Shown: positions 16,637 through 26,123, counted from the stretch's first letter. The stretch: 64,000 nt of DNA from Acidimicrobiales bacterium (GCA_014237715.1 JAAZZG010000001.1:62001-126000); one strand, 5' to 3'. Notes: generated by a model from the letters alone, not told the origin. Numbers and translations are program-made.

Positions 16637-17916
16637 GCATCGGGATGGTGGAAGTACGAGACGAACGAGACGAGATGGCGGAAGGGGGTGAGGAAGAACC
16701 GTCCATTGGTCGCCCACTGAACGGCGTCCGGATCCTGGCGGTGGAACAGATGGCCGCTCTGCCGTTCGCCACGCAGCTGATGGCCCGCCTAGGCGCCGAG
16801 GTGGTCAAGGTTGAGCACCCGTCGACCGGGGACAGCGCCCGGGGTTCGCTGCCGGCCGTACACGATCCCGAGGGTCGGTTGGTAGGCGCCACCTTCCTCC
16901 GCAACAACCTCAACAAGCGGAGCGTGGCCATTGACCTGAAGCAGCCCGAGGGCGTCGATCTGGTGTTACGAATGTCTCGCAACTTCGACGTGTTCGGTGA
17001 GAACTTCCGGGCCGGAACGGCTGACCGACTGGGCATCGGCTACCAGGCCGTGCGGGCTGTGCACCCTGCGGCGGTGTACCTATCGGTGTCGGGGTTCGGA
17101 CAGGACCCGGCATCGCCGTATCGCGACATGGGCGCCTACGCCTCGATCGTCGAGGGGATGTCGGGGATCTACGAGTTCAAGCGTGCGCCGGGACGGGCCC
17201 CGACCGCCAACCCCGTCGGGGCGTTGGGTGACATCAGCTCAGCGTTGTTCGGCGCGGTCGGCGTGCTCGCCGCGTTGCGCCAGCGGGACCGCACTGGGAT
17301 CGGCCAGCACGTGGACGTGGCCATGCTGGATGCGACGGTGGCCATGACCGACATCGTGGCCAACTTCTTCTCAATGGGTGTCGAGCGCGAGTGGGGAAGC
17401 GGTGTTGGCATCGTCGACACGTTTGCGGCGTCTGATGGCCACTTCGTCCTGCAGTGCGTGCGTGAACACCACTTCGCCGTGCTGTGTGCCGAGATCGGTC
17501 GGCCTGAAATGGCCGACGACGAGCGACTGGCCACCCGGGCCGGTTGGCAGGATCACATGGACGAAATCCTGCGACCGGCCATCGAGGCATGGTCGACCGG
17601 TCGCACCACTGTCGAGGCCGTCGCCGCGCTCTCTGGTGCCGGCATGGCGTGCGGACCGTCCCTGACTCCGAGCCAGGTGGTAGCCGATCCTCACCTGGCG
17701 GTCCGCAACATGCTGATCGAGACCCTCCCCGGAGATGCCGAGGCACCGGTCCTGGTGCCCGGCAACCCAGTCAAGCTCTCCGAGGTGCCCGAGGCCGACG
17801 ACACCCGGGTGCCGTGGCTGGGCGAACACACCGACGACGTGCTGCGTAGTGAGTTGGACCTGGACGACGCCGAACTGGACGACCTGCGAGAGCGGGGCGT
17901 CATCGGCGCCGTCTGA
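16633..17916 (+). CDS. Family III CoA transferase (CaiB/BaiF)
   Basis: 427-residue CoA transferase of the interlocked-dimer CaiB/BaiF/formyl-CoA transferase family. NGVRILAVEQMAALPFATQ, LGAEVVKVEHP, NNLNKRSVAIDLK and the Asp in ALGDISSAL, the expected acyl-carrying residue, are in order. The donor and acceptor acids cannot be told. The GTG at 16633 overlaps the stop of the SDR gene; an ATG at 16645 would remove four residues. Downstream, selD begins 79 bases later with its own strong ribosome site. Confidence 0.9.
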   Translation: MSIGMVEVRDERDEMAEGGEEEPSIGRPLNGVRILAVEQMAALPFATQLMARLGAEVVKVEHPSTGDSARGSLPAVHDPEGRLVGATFLRNNLNKRSVAIDLKQPEGVDLVLRMSRNFDVFGENFRAGTADRLGIGYQAVRAVHPAAVYLSVSGFGQDPASPYRDMGAYASIVEGMSGIYEFKRAPGRAPTANPVGALGDISSALFGAVGVLAALRQRDRTGIGQHVDVAMLDATVAMTDIVANFFSMGVEREWGSGVGIVDTFAASDGHFVLQCVREHHFAVLCAEIGRPEMADDERLATRAGWQDHMDEILRPAIEAWSTGRTTVEAVAALSGAGMACGPSLTPSQVVADPHLAVRNMLIETLPGDAEAPVLVPGNPVKLSEVPEADDTRVPWLGEHTDDVLRSELDLDDAELDDLRERGVIGAV

Positions 17917-17995
17917 GTGGCGACCTACTGTGGCCAGATGCCACCGGACACCGGTGACGTCAGATCACGAAACAGGGACGGGAGGGGGTGAACCC

Positions 17996-19042
17996 ATGGT
18001 GGAGAATCGCCGGCTGACCCAGTTCAGCCACGGCGCTGGTTGAGGCTGCAAGCTCGCCCCCGGTGAGCTGGCGCACGTCGTGCGCCGTCTAGCACCCGTC
18101 AACCACCCCGACCTGCTCGTTGGCAGCGCCACCGGCGATGACGCCGCGGTGTGGCGCCTCGACGACCAGCGCGCTCTGGTGGTGACCGCCGACTTCATCA
18201 CCCCGGTCGTCGACGACGCACGGACGTGGGGTCGCGTGGCGGCAGCCAATGCGGTCTCCGATGTGTATGCCATGGGTGGCCGGCCGCTGCTGGCGCTCAA
18301 CCTCGTGGGGTGGAACAGCGAGGAGCTGTCGACCGACTTGTTGGGTGACGTCCTGCTCGGAGCGCAGGACGTGGCCGACGCGGGCGGGTTCGTGATCGGC
18401 GGGGGCCACACGATCGACGACCCGGAGCCCAAATTCGGCCTGGCCGTCGTCGGTGAAGCCGATCCCAACCGACTGCTCACCAACGCCGGCTTCCGGGCCG
18501 GCGACGTCCTGGTCCTGACCAAGCCGTTGGGCGTGGGGGTGATCACCACGGCCATCAAGCAGGGCGACGCTCCGATAGACGTGGTCGATGCTGCACAGGC
18601 CTCGATGACCCGTCTAAATGCGGAGGCGGCGACGGTCGCCCTGGGTTGCGGGGCCACGGGCGCCACCGACGTGACCGGCTTCGGTCTACTAGGCCACCTG
18701 GGTCGGGCCGTGGTCGAATCGACGGTGGACGCCACCATCGAGGTGGGTGCGGTGCCCCTGCTGCCTGGCACCCGGGAACTGGCCGAGTCCGGCGCCATGC
18801 CCGGAGGCAGCCGTCGAAACCTGGACTGGGCCGATCACCTTCTCGACCGGGGCGGCTTCGGCGACCTCGATGCGTTGCTCATGGCTGATGCCCAGACCTC
18901 GGGGGGCCTGGTGTTCGGCGTGGCTCCCGAACGGGCCGACGAGGCACTGGTCGCGCTGACGGCCACCGGGCACGTCGCGGCGATTGTCGGGCATGTGGTC
19001 GCCCGGAGCGGCGATGGTTCCCATCGCCTCCGGCTGGTCTAG
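17996..19042 (+). CDS. selD: Selenide, water dikinase with selenocysteine
   Basis: Makes selenophosphate from selenide and ATP. The gene is one 348-codon frame interrupted by TGA at 18041-18043, exactly where the catalytic Cys or Sec sits in SelD: LTQFSHGAG, then UGA, then GCKLAPGEL. A plain ORF finder would lose the first 28 residues and begin at GTG 18080. The glycine-rich VGSATGDDAAV, YAMGGRP and VTGFGLLGHLGR segments confirm the AIR synthase-like fold. ATG 17996 follows GGAGGGGGTG by about 5 bases. A hairpin that fits the bacterial SECIS rules starts 26 bases after the UGA. selA, selB and tRNA-Sec are not in the window. Confidence 0.93.
18070..18086 (+). other. Candidate bacterial SECIS hairpin
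   Basis: Stem GGCGCAC / GTGCGCC (7 perfect pairs) with loop GTC. The loop begins 33 bases after the in-frame UGA and its first base is G; bacterial SECIS elements usually have a loop 16-37 bases from the UGA with a G in the first two loop positions. A second possible stem lies at 18051-18069 (AGCTCGCC / GGTGAGCT, loop CCC), but its loop lacks G. Confidence 0.6.
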
Positions 19043-19056
19043 GAGCCCTGAGGAAC

Positions 19057-20247
19057 GTGGCCACACGACTTCCTCTCGACATCCCCCAGACACCCGGTGA
19101 GATCACCGCCGACTGGCTGACCGACGTCGTGCGGTCCTCGGGCATGGTCACCGCGGCCCGAGTTGTCGATTTTGAGGTGGGAAGCCCCGGATCGGGCGTC
19201 GGGTTCACCGGTCAGACGCTGCGGGTCGGGTTGACGTGGGACGCCGTGGAGGACGACGCGCCGGCTGCCGTGTTAGTGAAGTTCCCCAGCGAAAATGCTG
19301 GTAATCGTGGGCTGGCCGAGGCTGAGGGTGGATACGACCGGGAGTTCGACTTCTACGAACGGCTGGCCCACCTGGTGCCCGTCCGGGTGCCCCGACTCAT
19401 CCACGCGGTGCGAGACCCGGGGCCCTCGGGGACGGCACGCAAGCGTCGGGAGCGGATCATCGACGGGTTGCCGGCACCGGTGGCGAAGTTCATTGGCCGC
19501 CATGCCCGCAAGATGGTCCGGCCGTCACACCGCCGCTACGCGTTGGTTCTGGAGTACGTGGCCGACAGCCGCGTCACCACGGCCCAGACCCTCCCTCCTG
19601 CCGAGGACCTGACCGAGATCCTCCACACCCTGGCCCGCCTGCACGCCCACTTCTGGCGCCACCCGATGTTGGACGATGCAGCGGTGATCGAGTGGTCGAT
19701 GGTGACCCAGATGCCCAACGTCATGCACGGCCTTTACCGGGCATGGCGTAACGAGGTGGTGGCACGACGCCCCGACCTTTTTGTCGAGCGGTTCATGCAC
19801 CACGCCGACTGGTTCGGCGACAACATCGAACGACTCGTGGCTCACCTCAATGAGCCGCTGGCCCTGCGCCACGGTGACAGTCGGACCGACAACATGCTCT
19901 TCACCGACTCGGGGATGGTGCTCATCGACTTCGGGGTGTCGGGCTCGGGTCGTCCGGCCGGAGATGTGGCCTACCTGCTGTCGGAGAGCATCCCGCCGGG
20001 TCCTGAGGCCCGGAAGGCTTTCCTGGCGGGTTGCCGCGATTACCACGCCGAACTGGTGGCCGCCGGGGTGGACGACCATCCCCTGGATGCCTTCCTGGTC
20101 GACTGCGAAGTGGTGCTGGCCGTGCAGGCCTACCGGGCGGTGCTCATGGAGGCGACTTACGAGGCCGACTACGACGGTGAGTCGTTGGCAGAGATCTGGG
20201 GTCCCCGGATAGGTGCCCTACTGGCCGAAGAACCGCCGGAGATCTGA
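19057..20247 (+). CDS. Aminoglycoside-phosphotransferase-like kinase
   Basis: 396-residue protein with the APH/choline-kinase fold, in the subgroup close to ecdysteroid-22-kinase-like proteins. ALRHGDSRTDNMLF is the Brenner catalytic motif and LIDFGVSGSGRP the metal-binding DFG equivalent. VLVKFPSE supplies the ATP-binding Lys, and YALVLEYV the hinge. The small-molecule substrate is unknown. It starts at GTG 19057, 14 bases after selD, and is probably on the same transcript, although no functional link to selenium is evident. Confidence 0.8.
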   Translation: MATRLPLDIPQTPGEITADWLTDVVRSSGMVTAARVVDFEVGSPGSGVGFTGQTLRVGLTWDAVEDDAPAAVLVKFPSENAGNRGLAEAEGGYDREFDFYERLAHLVPVRVPRLIHAVRDPGPSGTARKRRERIIDGLPAPVAKFIGRHARKMVRPSHRRYALVLEYVADSRVTTAQTLPPAEDLTEILHTLARLHAHFWRHPMLDDAAVIEWSMVTQMPNVMHGLYRAWRNEVVARRPDLFVERFMHHADWFGDNIERLVAHLNEPLALRHGDSRTDNMLFTDSGMVLIDFGVSGSGRPAGDVAYLLSESIPPGPEARKAFLAGCRDYHAELVAAGVDDHPLDAFLVDCEVVLAVQAYRAVLMEATYEADYDGESLAEIWGPRIGALLAEEPPEI

Positions 20248-20287
20248 TCGGTCGGGCTAGCGCCCCTCTACCGGATATTCGTTTCCT

Positions 20288-21121
20288 TTAGCGGACGCGC
20301 GGTTCGGGCCGCTCGCCGGAGCTGAATCCTTCGGCTCCGGCGGCCAGCGCGGCCTTGTCGGTCGCCGCACTGAGGATCGACGCCGCCATGGTCCGGCTCC
20401 CGAGTCGGCCAAGGTCACGAGCGGCCCAGATGGCCCGCAGCGTTCCTTGCACCGCCCACGGCGGGTTAGCGGCAATGGAGCGCGCCAGCCGGTCCGCCGC
20501 CGCATCCAGCTCGTCACTTGGGACGACCTCCGAGACCAGGCCCATTTGGCGGGCCGAGTCGGCCGAGATCCGTTCGCCGTTGCCGGTAAGCGACATCCGC
20601 ATCACCTCGCCAAACGGCATCATCCCCAGCATCTTCATTGGTTCGTAGACCGCGGGCATCCCGTAGGTCACGTGGGGATCGAAGAACGTGGCGTGATCAG
20701 CAGCGATCAGGACATCGCACTCACCCAGCAGATAGAAGGCGCCGCCGCAGGCCATGCCGTTGACGGCTCCGATCACCGGCTTCCAGAGCTCGTTGGACTT
20801 TGGTCCCAGCCAGTCGCCTGGGTCGTCGTACATGAAGTTGTTCGACGTGCCGTACAGCGCCGGCGAATCGTCGAGCGCGGTGAACGGCTCGTTGCGGTCG
20901 ATGCCGGTACAGAACGCCCGGTCGCCGGCCCCGGTCAGGACGACCACCCGGACGTCGTCATCGACCCGCAGCGCCTCCCACAGGTCACGGCAGTCGCGCT
21001 TCATGCCGGCGGTGAAGGCATTGTGGGCGTCGGGGCGGTTCAACACCACCGTGGCCACGTGGTCGGTGACGGTCACCAGCAGCGTGTCGAAGATGTAGGA
21101 CCCGCTCTCACCGTTGCTCAT
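20288..21121 (-). CDS. Enoyl-CoA hydratase/isomerase family protein
   Basis: Crotonase-fold protein of 277 residues acting on CoA thioesters. VVLNRPDAHNAF and GDRAFCTGID form the adenine and thioester pockets, and NGMACGGAFYLLGECD carries the oxyanion-hole glycines. DVLIAADHATFFDPHV follows. The usual catalytic Glu pair is only partly evident, so hydratase, isomerase or another crotonase reaction are all possible. ATG at 21121 is used; the frame extends to 21199 but overlaps the divergent promoter region. It is convergent with the kinase-like gene and divergent from the amidohydrolase at 21187. Confidence 0.86.
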   Translation of the reverse strand: MSNGESGSYIFDTLLVTVTDHVATVVLNRPDAHNAFTAGMKRDCRDLWEALRVDDDVRVVVLTGAGDRAFCTGIDRNEPFTALDDSPALYGTSNNFMYDDPGDWLGPKSNELWKPVIGAVNGMACGGAFYLLGECDVLIAADHATFFDPHVTYGMPAVYEPMKMLGMMPFGEVMRMSLTGNGERISADSARQMGLVSEVVPSDELDAAADRLARSIAANPPWAVQGTLRAIWAARDLGRLGSRTMAASILSAATDKAALAAGAEGFSSGERPEPRVR

Positions 21122-21186
21122 CGGCCCGACACTAGTGCCGGGCCCCGTTCGGCCTCGTCCCCGGTCGGTCGGTACTGTCCCGTATT

Positions 21187-22404
21187 GTGAACAGTTCAAC
21201 GGCAGGGGACAGCATCGGAGCGGACTTCCGCCCGTTCGACTGCGACAACCACTACTACGAGTGCGAGGACGCCTTCACCCGGCATGTACCCGAGGCCATG
21301 CGCCACCGGGTGGTGCAGTGGGTGGAGATAGACGGACGGCGACACCATCTAGTGGGTGGACGCCTGTCCAACGCAGTGGCCAATCCGACGTGGAACCCGA
21401 TCGCGCGGCCCGGAGCCCTTCACTCGTACTTTCGCGGGAACCCCGAGGGGAAGAACCCGCTGGACCTCTTGAAGGACCGTGAACCGCTGCCTGACGCCTA
21501 CGTGGACCGTGACGCCCGCCTGGCCGTGGTCGCCGAGCAGGGGCTTGAGGCCATCTGGTTGTTTCCGACGCTCGGCGTGCTCTACGAGGAGCTGTTGAAG
21601 CACGACGTGGAGGCCGTCGGGGCGCTCATGGTCGGATTCAACCGATGGTTGCTGGAGGACTGGGGCTTCGGGGCCGAAGGCACCATCTTCGGCGCGCCGT
21701 ATCTCTCCCTGGCCGACGTAGACCTGGCGATCACCGAACTTGAGTGGTGTCTGGACAATGGCGCCCGCACCATCGTGATGAGGCCCGCTGCTGTCGAGAC
21801 GGCCACCGGCCCACGCTCTCCCGGTGATCCTGTGTTTGACCCGTTCTGGTCCCGGGTGAACGAGGCTGGAATCACCACGGTCGTGCATGCCGGCGACAGT
21901 GGCTACTCGACCCATGGTTACGCCGAGGACGGCTTCAGCTCGTCGGGCGTGTCCAGGGGTACGGGTCGCTACCGGCCCTCCATAAAGGCCTTCAACATCG
22001 AACGGGCGGCACACGACTGGCTCATCACGATGTCGATGGAGAAGATGTTCACCCGCTTCGGAAATCTCCGGATCGCCTCGGTGGAGAACGGTTCGGACTA
22101 CCTCGGGCCGATGTTCCGCAAGCTCGAGCAGCAGGCCCGGAAGTCACCCCGCTGGTTCGACGAGGACCCGGTGGCCCTGTTCCGTGAACACGTCTGGATG
22201 AACCCGTTCTGGGAGGACGACGTCGACGAGGTGGTGGCCCTCATGGGTCCCGACCACGTCATCTTCGGATCGGACTGGCCTCACATCGAGGGCATGCCCA
22301 CACCCTTGGACTACCTGCCCGAAGTGGCCGGCCTGTCGGATGCCGACCGGCGGCTCGTACTGCGTGACAACACCCGTGCGTTGACCGAGTTGCGGCCCGC
22401 CTGA
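21187..22404 (+). CDS. Amidohydrolase family 2 protein
   Basis: 405-residue metal-dependent TIM-barrel hydrolase or decarboxylase of the amidohydrolase-related (ACMSD-like) family. Metal-binding marks are DCDNHYYE at the N-terminus, VVHAGDSG in mid-chain, and FGSDWPHIEGM near the C-terminus. The N-terminal motif is NHYYE instead of the common HxH, as in many actinobacterial members. Substrate unknown. It is followed 34 bases later by the carboxyltransferase gene on the same strand. Confidence 0.82.
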   Translation: MNSSTAGDSIGADFRPFDCDNHYYECEDAFTRHVPEAMRHRVVQWVEIDGRRHHLVGGRLSNAVANPTWNPIARPGALHSYFRGNPEGKNPLDLLKDREPLPDAYVDRDARLAVVAEQGLEAIWLFPTLGVLYEELLKHDVEAVGALMVGFNRWLLEDWGFGAEGTIFGAPYLSLADVDLAITELEWCLDNGARTIVMRPAAVETATGPRSPGDPVFDPFWSRVNEAGITTVVHAGDSGYSTHGYAEDGFSSSGVSRGTGRYRPSIKAFNIERAAHDWLITMSMEKMFTRFGNLRIASVENGSDYLGPMFRKLEQQARKSPRWFDEDPVALFREHVWMNPFWEDDVDEVVALMGPDHVIFGSDWPHIEGMPTPLDYLPEVAGLSDADRRLVLRDNTRALTELRPA

Positions 22405-22438
22405 GAGGGTCGGTCACCGTGATGCAAGGAGAACGGCC

Positions 22439-24070
22439 ATGACCGGAGACCAGCCCGGTGACGATCCGGTGGCGGGTGTCTGGCAGCCGGAGCTGGATGA
22501 GTTGGCCCGCAGGGAGGCCTTGGCCGAAGAGATGGGCGGCCCCGAGAAGGTGGCCCGACAGCACGACCGGGGAAAGCTCGACGTTCGGCAACGCATCGAT
22601 GCCCTGGTCGACGACGGGTCATTCCACGAGATCGGGAAGATTTCCGGGAGCGCCTCCTATGACGCCGACGGCCAGTTGACCAACCTCCGATCGGCCAACT
22701 TCCTGTTCGGTCGGGCCCGCCTCGACGGTCGCACGGTGGTGGTGGCCGCTGACGACTTCACCGTGCGTGGCGGCGCGGCCGATGCGGCCATCATCGGCAA
22801 GCAGATCGGGGCCGAGAAGATGGCCGGGGAACTTCGCCTGCCCATCGTGCGCCTCATCGATGGCACTGGGGGTGGTGGTTCCGTCCGCACGCTGGACACC
22901 GATCCCTCCAAGAAGGTGTCCGAGGGCGACGGCGGCTACGGCCGGGGTGCCCGCACCTACGTCCCGATGAATCCGGGCTGGGAGCACGTGGTGTCGAACC
23001 TGGCCACCGTGCCCGTGGTGGCCCTGTGTCTGGGGTCGGTAGCCGGTCTGGGGGCGGCCCGGGCGGTGACCAGCCACTACTCGATGATGGTCAACGGGAT
23101 GTCCCACCTGTTCGCCGCCGGGCCGCCGGTGGTGAATCGGATGGGTGGGGAACAGGTCGACAAGGAGGACCTGGGCGGTAGTCGGATCCACACCCGCAAC
23201 GGCGTGGTTGACGACGAGGTGCGTAGCGAGACCGAGGCCTTCGAACGGACTCGCCGGTTCCTGTCGTATCTCCCGTCGTCAGTGCACGAGCTGGCCGAAC
23301 GGGGTCCGGTTACCGACGATCCCGGTCGGACCGACGATGCCCTGGGAGATGTCGTGCCCCGGGATCGCCGGCAGGTGTACCAGATGCGGTCGATCGTCTC
23401 GTCGGTGGTCGACGAAGGCTCGTTCTTCGAGATCGGCCGCGCCTTTGGTCGGTCGGCCATCTGTGGCCTGGCCCGGCTCGACGGCTGGCCGGTGGCGCTG
23501 CTGGCCGGAGACCCCTACCACTACGGGGGCGGCTGGACGGCCGACTCGTCCCAGAAGGTGACCCGCTTCCTGGATCTGGCCGAGACCTTCCATCTCCCGG
23601 TCGTGCACCTCGTGGACAACCCGGGGTTCGTGATCGGGACCGAGGCCGAACAGCAGGCCACCATCCGGCATGGTTCGCGGGCTCTGGCGGCCGTCTACCA
23701 GCTCACCGTGCCCTGGTGTTCGGTGCTGGTCCGTAAGGCGTTCGGGGTGGCCGGTGCGGCCCACTCGCCGGCGCACCGCTTCCAGTACCGATACGCGTGG
23801 CCATCCGGCGACTGGGGGTCGTTGCCGGTCGAGGGTGGCGTGGAGGCCGCCTACCGGGCGGACCTCGAGGCGTCCGACGATCCCGAGGCGTTGCTGGCCG
23901 AGATCACCGAGCGACTCAACAAGGTGCGGTCTCCGTTCCGTACCGCCGAGGCGTACCTGGTCGAGGAGATCATTGATCCTCGGGAGACCCGGCCGCTGCT
24001 GTGCGAGTTCGCCAACCTGGCGGCACCGCTGCGTACCCCCGGGCCGGCAGGGTTTCCATACCGGCCCTGA
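22439..24070 (+). CDS. Acyl-CoA carboxylase, carboxyltransferase subunit
   Basis: 543-residue biotin-dependent carboxyltransferase (propionyl-, methylcrotonyl- or geranyl-CoA carboxylase beta group). The N-terminal half has RGKLDVRQRIDALVDDGSF and VPMNPGWEHV. The C-terminal half has GWTADSSQKVTRFLDLA, LVDNPGFVIGTEAE and GVAGAAHSP, so both crotonase-fold lobes are present. The acyl substrate cannot be read from motifs. The separate biotin-carrier protein is encoded convergently 27 bases downstream. The biotin carboxylase subunit is not in the window. Confidence 0.9.
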   Translation: MTGDQPGDDPVAGVWQPELDELARREALAEEMGGPEKVARQHDRGKLDVRQRIDALVDDGSFHEIGKISGSASYDADGQLTNLRSANFLFGRARLDGRTVVVAADDFTVRGGAADAAIIGKQIGAEKMAGELRLPIVRLIDGTGGGGSVRTLDTDPSKKVSEGDGGYGRGARTYVPMNPGWEHVVSNLATVPVVALCLGSVAGLGAARAVTSHYSMMVNGMSHLFAAGPPVVNRMGGEQVDKEDLGGSRIHTRNGVVDDEVRSETEAFERTRRFLSYLPSSVHELAERGPVTDDPGRTDDALGDVVPRDRRQVYQMRSIVSSVVDEGSFFEIGRAFGRSAICGLARLDGWPVALLAGDPYHYGGGWTADSSQKVTRFLDLAETFHLPVVHLVDNPGFVIGTEAEQQATIRHGSRALAAVYQLTVPWCSVLVRKAFGVAGAAHSPAHRFQYRYAWPSGDWGSLPVEGGVEAAYRADLEASDDPEALLAEITERLNKVRSPFRTAEAYLVEEIIDPRETRPLLCEFANLAAPLRTPGPAGFPYRP

Positions 24071-24071
24071 A

Positions 24072-24093
24072 ACCTGTCTCCAGAGAGACAGGT
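24072..24093. terminator. Bidirectional hairpin terminator
   Basis: Perfect 9-base inverted repeat ACCTGTCTC / GAGACAGGT with a CAGA loop, placed exactly between the convergent carboxyltransferase and biotin-carrier genes. No T-run. Confidence 0.6.
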
Positions 24094-24097
24094 GCCC

Positions 24098-24334
24098 TCA
24101 GAGAGGCGGCTGGTCCGTCTCGACGACGGCTACGAGATCGCCCTCGGAGACCTGATCGCCCTCGGCCACCAGGACCTCTTCGACCGTGCCGGCCTCAGTG
24201 GCCTCAACGGGGATCTCCATCTTCATGGACTCCACGATGACCACGGCGTCGCCGGCGGCCACCACGGTTCCGGGGCCTCTAGCTACCTTCCACACCACGC
24301 CGGTGACCGGCGATTCCAGTTCGATTCGTGCCAT
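24098..24334 (-). CDS. Biotin carboxyl carrier protein
   Basis: Stand-alone 78-residue biotinyl/lipoyl domain. The Lys of VESMKMEIPV is the biotinylation site, and the flanking GDAVVIVE and EGDQVSEGDLVAVVE strands give the hammerhead fold. It is the free-standing form common in actinobacteria, where BCCP is not fused to biotin carboxylase. It most likely serves the adjacent carboxyltransferase even though it lies on the opposite strand. Confidence 0.92.
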   Translation of the reverse strand: MARIELESPVTGVVWKVARGPGTVVAAGDAVVIVESMKMEIPVEATEAGTVEEVLVAEGDQVSEGDLVAVVETDQPPL

Positions 24335-24447
24335 GGTCCGAGTCCAGCATCAGGCCGGTGGCCGCGCCACCATGGGCCCATGGTGGCGCTCCGGGCAGCG
24401 GGATCGGGGGCCGGTCGTGGGATCAAGAGGCAACTAGGGTTATCAAG

Positions 24448-24681
24448 ATGACTGTAGAGACCATGAGTGATTCGCCAGTGAACCCGACCTGGTTGGGGGT
24501 TGGCGACGTGGCGGCTCGTCTGGGCGTCGTGTCCAAGACGGTGTACCGCATGATCGACAACGGAAGCCTGACGGCCTACCGGATCGGTCGGGTGATTCGG
24601 GTCAAGGAATCGGACCTCCTGTCCTACGAGGACTCCTGTCAGATCCAACCGGGTGACCTGACGCATCTGATCGAGGGCTGA
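24448..24681 (+). CDS. Excisionase-type helix-turn-helix protein
   Basis: Small DNA-binding protein of 77 residues with one MerR/excisionase-like winged helix: WLGVGDVAARLGVVSKTVYRMIDNG, split as LGVGDVAARLGV and SKTVYRMIDNG, then YRIGRVIRVKESDL. No integrase or other mobile-element gene is near, so it is more likely a small regulator than a phage excisionase. It starts at ATG 24448. It precedes the sufD operon by 114 bases; the SUF-type palindrome at 24695 lies between them. Whether it reads that site is unknown. Confidence 0.78.
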   Translation: MTVETMSDSPVNPTWLGVGDVAARLGVVSKTVYRMIDNGSLTAYRIGRVIRVKESDLLSYEDSCQIQPGDLTHLIEG

Positions 24682-24694
24682 TCGCCGGTCGGGG

Positions 24695-24720
24695 ATTACC
24701 CCTACGACGATAGGGTAAAT
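24695..24720 (+). promoter_or_regulatory. SUF-associated palindrome, site 1
   Basis: 26-base imperfect dyad: left part ATTACCCCTA, centre CGACGA, right part TAGGGTAAAT. It lies 75 bases before the sufD start. It matches the site upstream of sufC2 (31280-31305, read on the - strand) at about 17 of 26 positions, including both outer ends. It is probably an operator for an iron-sulfur regulator. Confidence 0.55.
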
Positions 24721-24794
24721 CCGACGTAACCACCCGTTGGCCAGCTTGACTGATCCATCCACCCCGACCGGCTCCCGAAAGGGGGGCTGGTTGT

Positions 24795-26123
24795 TTGGAC
24801 CGGCTCCGAGGTACCGCCCTGAACGCCTTCTCTGCCAATGTCTCGACTGGTCTCCCGGGACCGGACTGGCTTGCCGCGCTTCGTCGCTCCACCCTGGAAG
24901 GCCTCGACGACGTCGAGCGTCCAGACGCCGATGAAGAGGTATGGCGCTATTCCCGGGTCGGCGAAATCGATCTCGACGGGTACGCGCCGCTGAAACGCCA
25001 GCGGGCCGCTGACACCGTTGTTCAACGCGACCTGTCTGCCTATGGCGAGATGGCCGCCGTCGTGGTCGTCCGCAACGGCTGGGTGGTCGAGACCACCAGC
25101 TCGTCAGATGCTGTAGACGCTGGCGTGTACGTCGGTCCGGTGGGTGAGGCCCCGGACGGTGAATCGTTGTTCGGAGCGGCGATAGAGGCTCCGGTCGACC
25201 TGTTCAGTCATCTGAATCAGGGCTTCGGGCCCGAACCGGTGGCCGTGGTGGTGCCCGACGGGGTATGCCTCCAGGCGCCGATCGTGGTCGTCGTGCTGAC
25301 CGACGCCGATGGTGCGGCAGTCTTCCCCCGGGTGCTGGTGCGGTGCGGAGACGACGCAGCGGCCACCGTGGTCGAGCTCCACACGTCCACCGACGTGGAC
25401 TCCCTCGTTGTCCCCGTCCTGGAGGCCACCGTCGGGCGTAACGGACACCTCCGACATGGCCTGGTCCAGGAACTCGGCCCCCGGGTCTTTCAGTTGGGTC
25501 ACCAGGCGTTCCGGGTCGGCCAGTCGGGTCGGATCGACGCCTTCGCCGCCGCCCTCGGGGGCGACTACGCCCGTACCCGTACTGACTGTCGTCTCGTGGG
25601 TCGGGGTGCCGAGGGACGACTGGCCGCCGCCTACTTTGGCGAGGCCGACCAGACGTTGGACTTCCGGACCTTCCAGGACCATGCGGCGCCCGACACCCGG
25701 AGTGAGCTGCTGTTCAAGGGAGCGTTGGACGGTGCGTCGCGTTCGATCTACACCGGTCTCATCCGGGTCCGCCCCGAGGCGGTTCGGACGGTGGCCAACC
25801 AGACCAACCGCAACGTGAAGCTCTCGCCCGAGGCATGGGCCGAGAGCGTTCCAAACCTGGAGATCGAAACCGATGACGTGGTGTGCAGTCACGCCTCGAC
25901 GGTGTCTCCCGTCGACGAGGATCAACGCTTCTTCCTGGAGAGCCGTGGCGTGCCCACGGTGACTGCCGAGCGACTCCTTCTGGAGGGCTTCTTCGAGGAC
26001 GTGGCCGCTACGGCGCCTCATCCGGCCGTGGCCGAAACCCTGAGGGAGGCATTGGCTGATCGGCTCGACCGACGTGATGCCAATTCTGGTGAAGCCGTTG
26101 TTGAAATGGGGGCGACGGCGTGA
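24795..26123 (+). CDS. sufD: Fe-S cluster assembly protein SufD
   Basis: Scaffold component of the SUF iron-sulfur cluster machine, 442 residues. The C-terminal SufB/SufD beta-helix region is clear: SELLFKGALDGASRSIYTG, then NQTNRNVKLSP, the VVCSHASTVSPVDED stretch and FFLESRGVP. NRNVKLS and DVVCSHAST are the SufD form, not SufB. The start is uncertain; TTG 24795 follows AAGGGGGG. The stop overlaps the Rieske gene (GTGA). sufB, which normally precedes sufD, is not present here or elsewhere in the window. Confidence 0.88.
   Translation: MDRLRGTALNAFSANVSTGLPGPDWLAALRRSTLEGLDDVERPDADEEVWRYSRVGEIDLDGYAPLKRQRAADTVVQRDLSAYGEMAAVVVVRNGWVVETTSSSDAVDAGVYVGPVGEAPDGESLFGAAIEAPVDLFSHLNQGFGPEPVAVVVPDGVCLQAPIVVVVLTDADGAAVFPRVLVRCGDDAAATVVELHTSTDVDSLVVPVLEATVGRNGHLRHGLVQELGPRVFQLGHQAFRVGQSGRIDAFAAALGGDYARTRTDCRLVGRGAEGRLAAAYFGEADQTLDFRTFQDHAAPDTRSELLFKGALDGASRSIYTGLIRVRPEAVRTVANQTNRNVKLSPEAWAESVPNLEIETDDVVCSHASTVSPVDEDQRFFLESRGVPTVTAERLLLEGFFEDVAATAPHPAVAETLREALADRLDRRDANSGEAVVEMGATA

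Noticed and set aside
18041-18043. selD read as a pseudogene with a premature stop
   Set aside because: The UGA lies exactly at the catalytic Cys/Sec position, the frame continues intact on both sides and a SECIS-like hairpin follows.
24448-24681. Excisionase-like gene as a sign of an integrated element
   Set aside because: No integrase, attachment repeats or phage genes nearby; such small helix-turn-helix proteins are also common chromosomal regulators.
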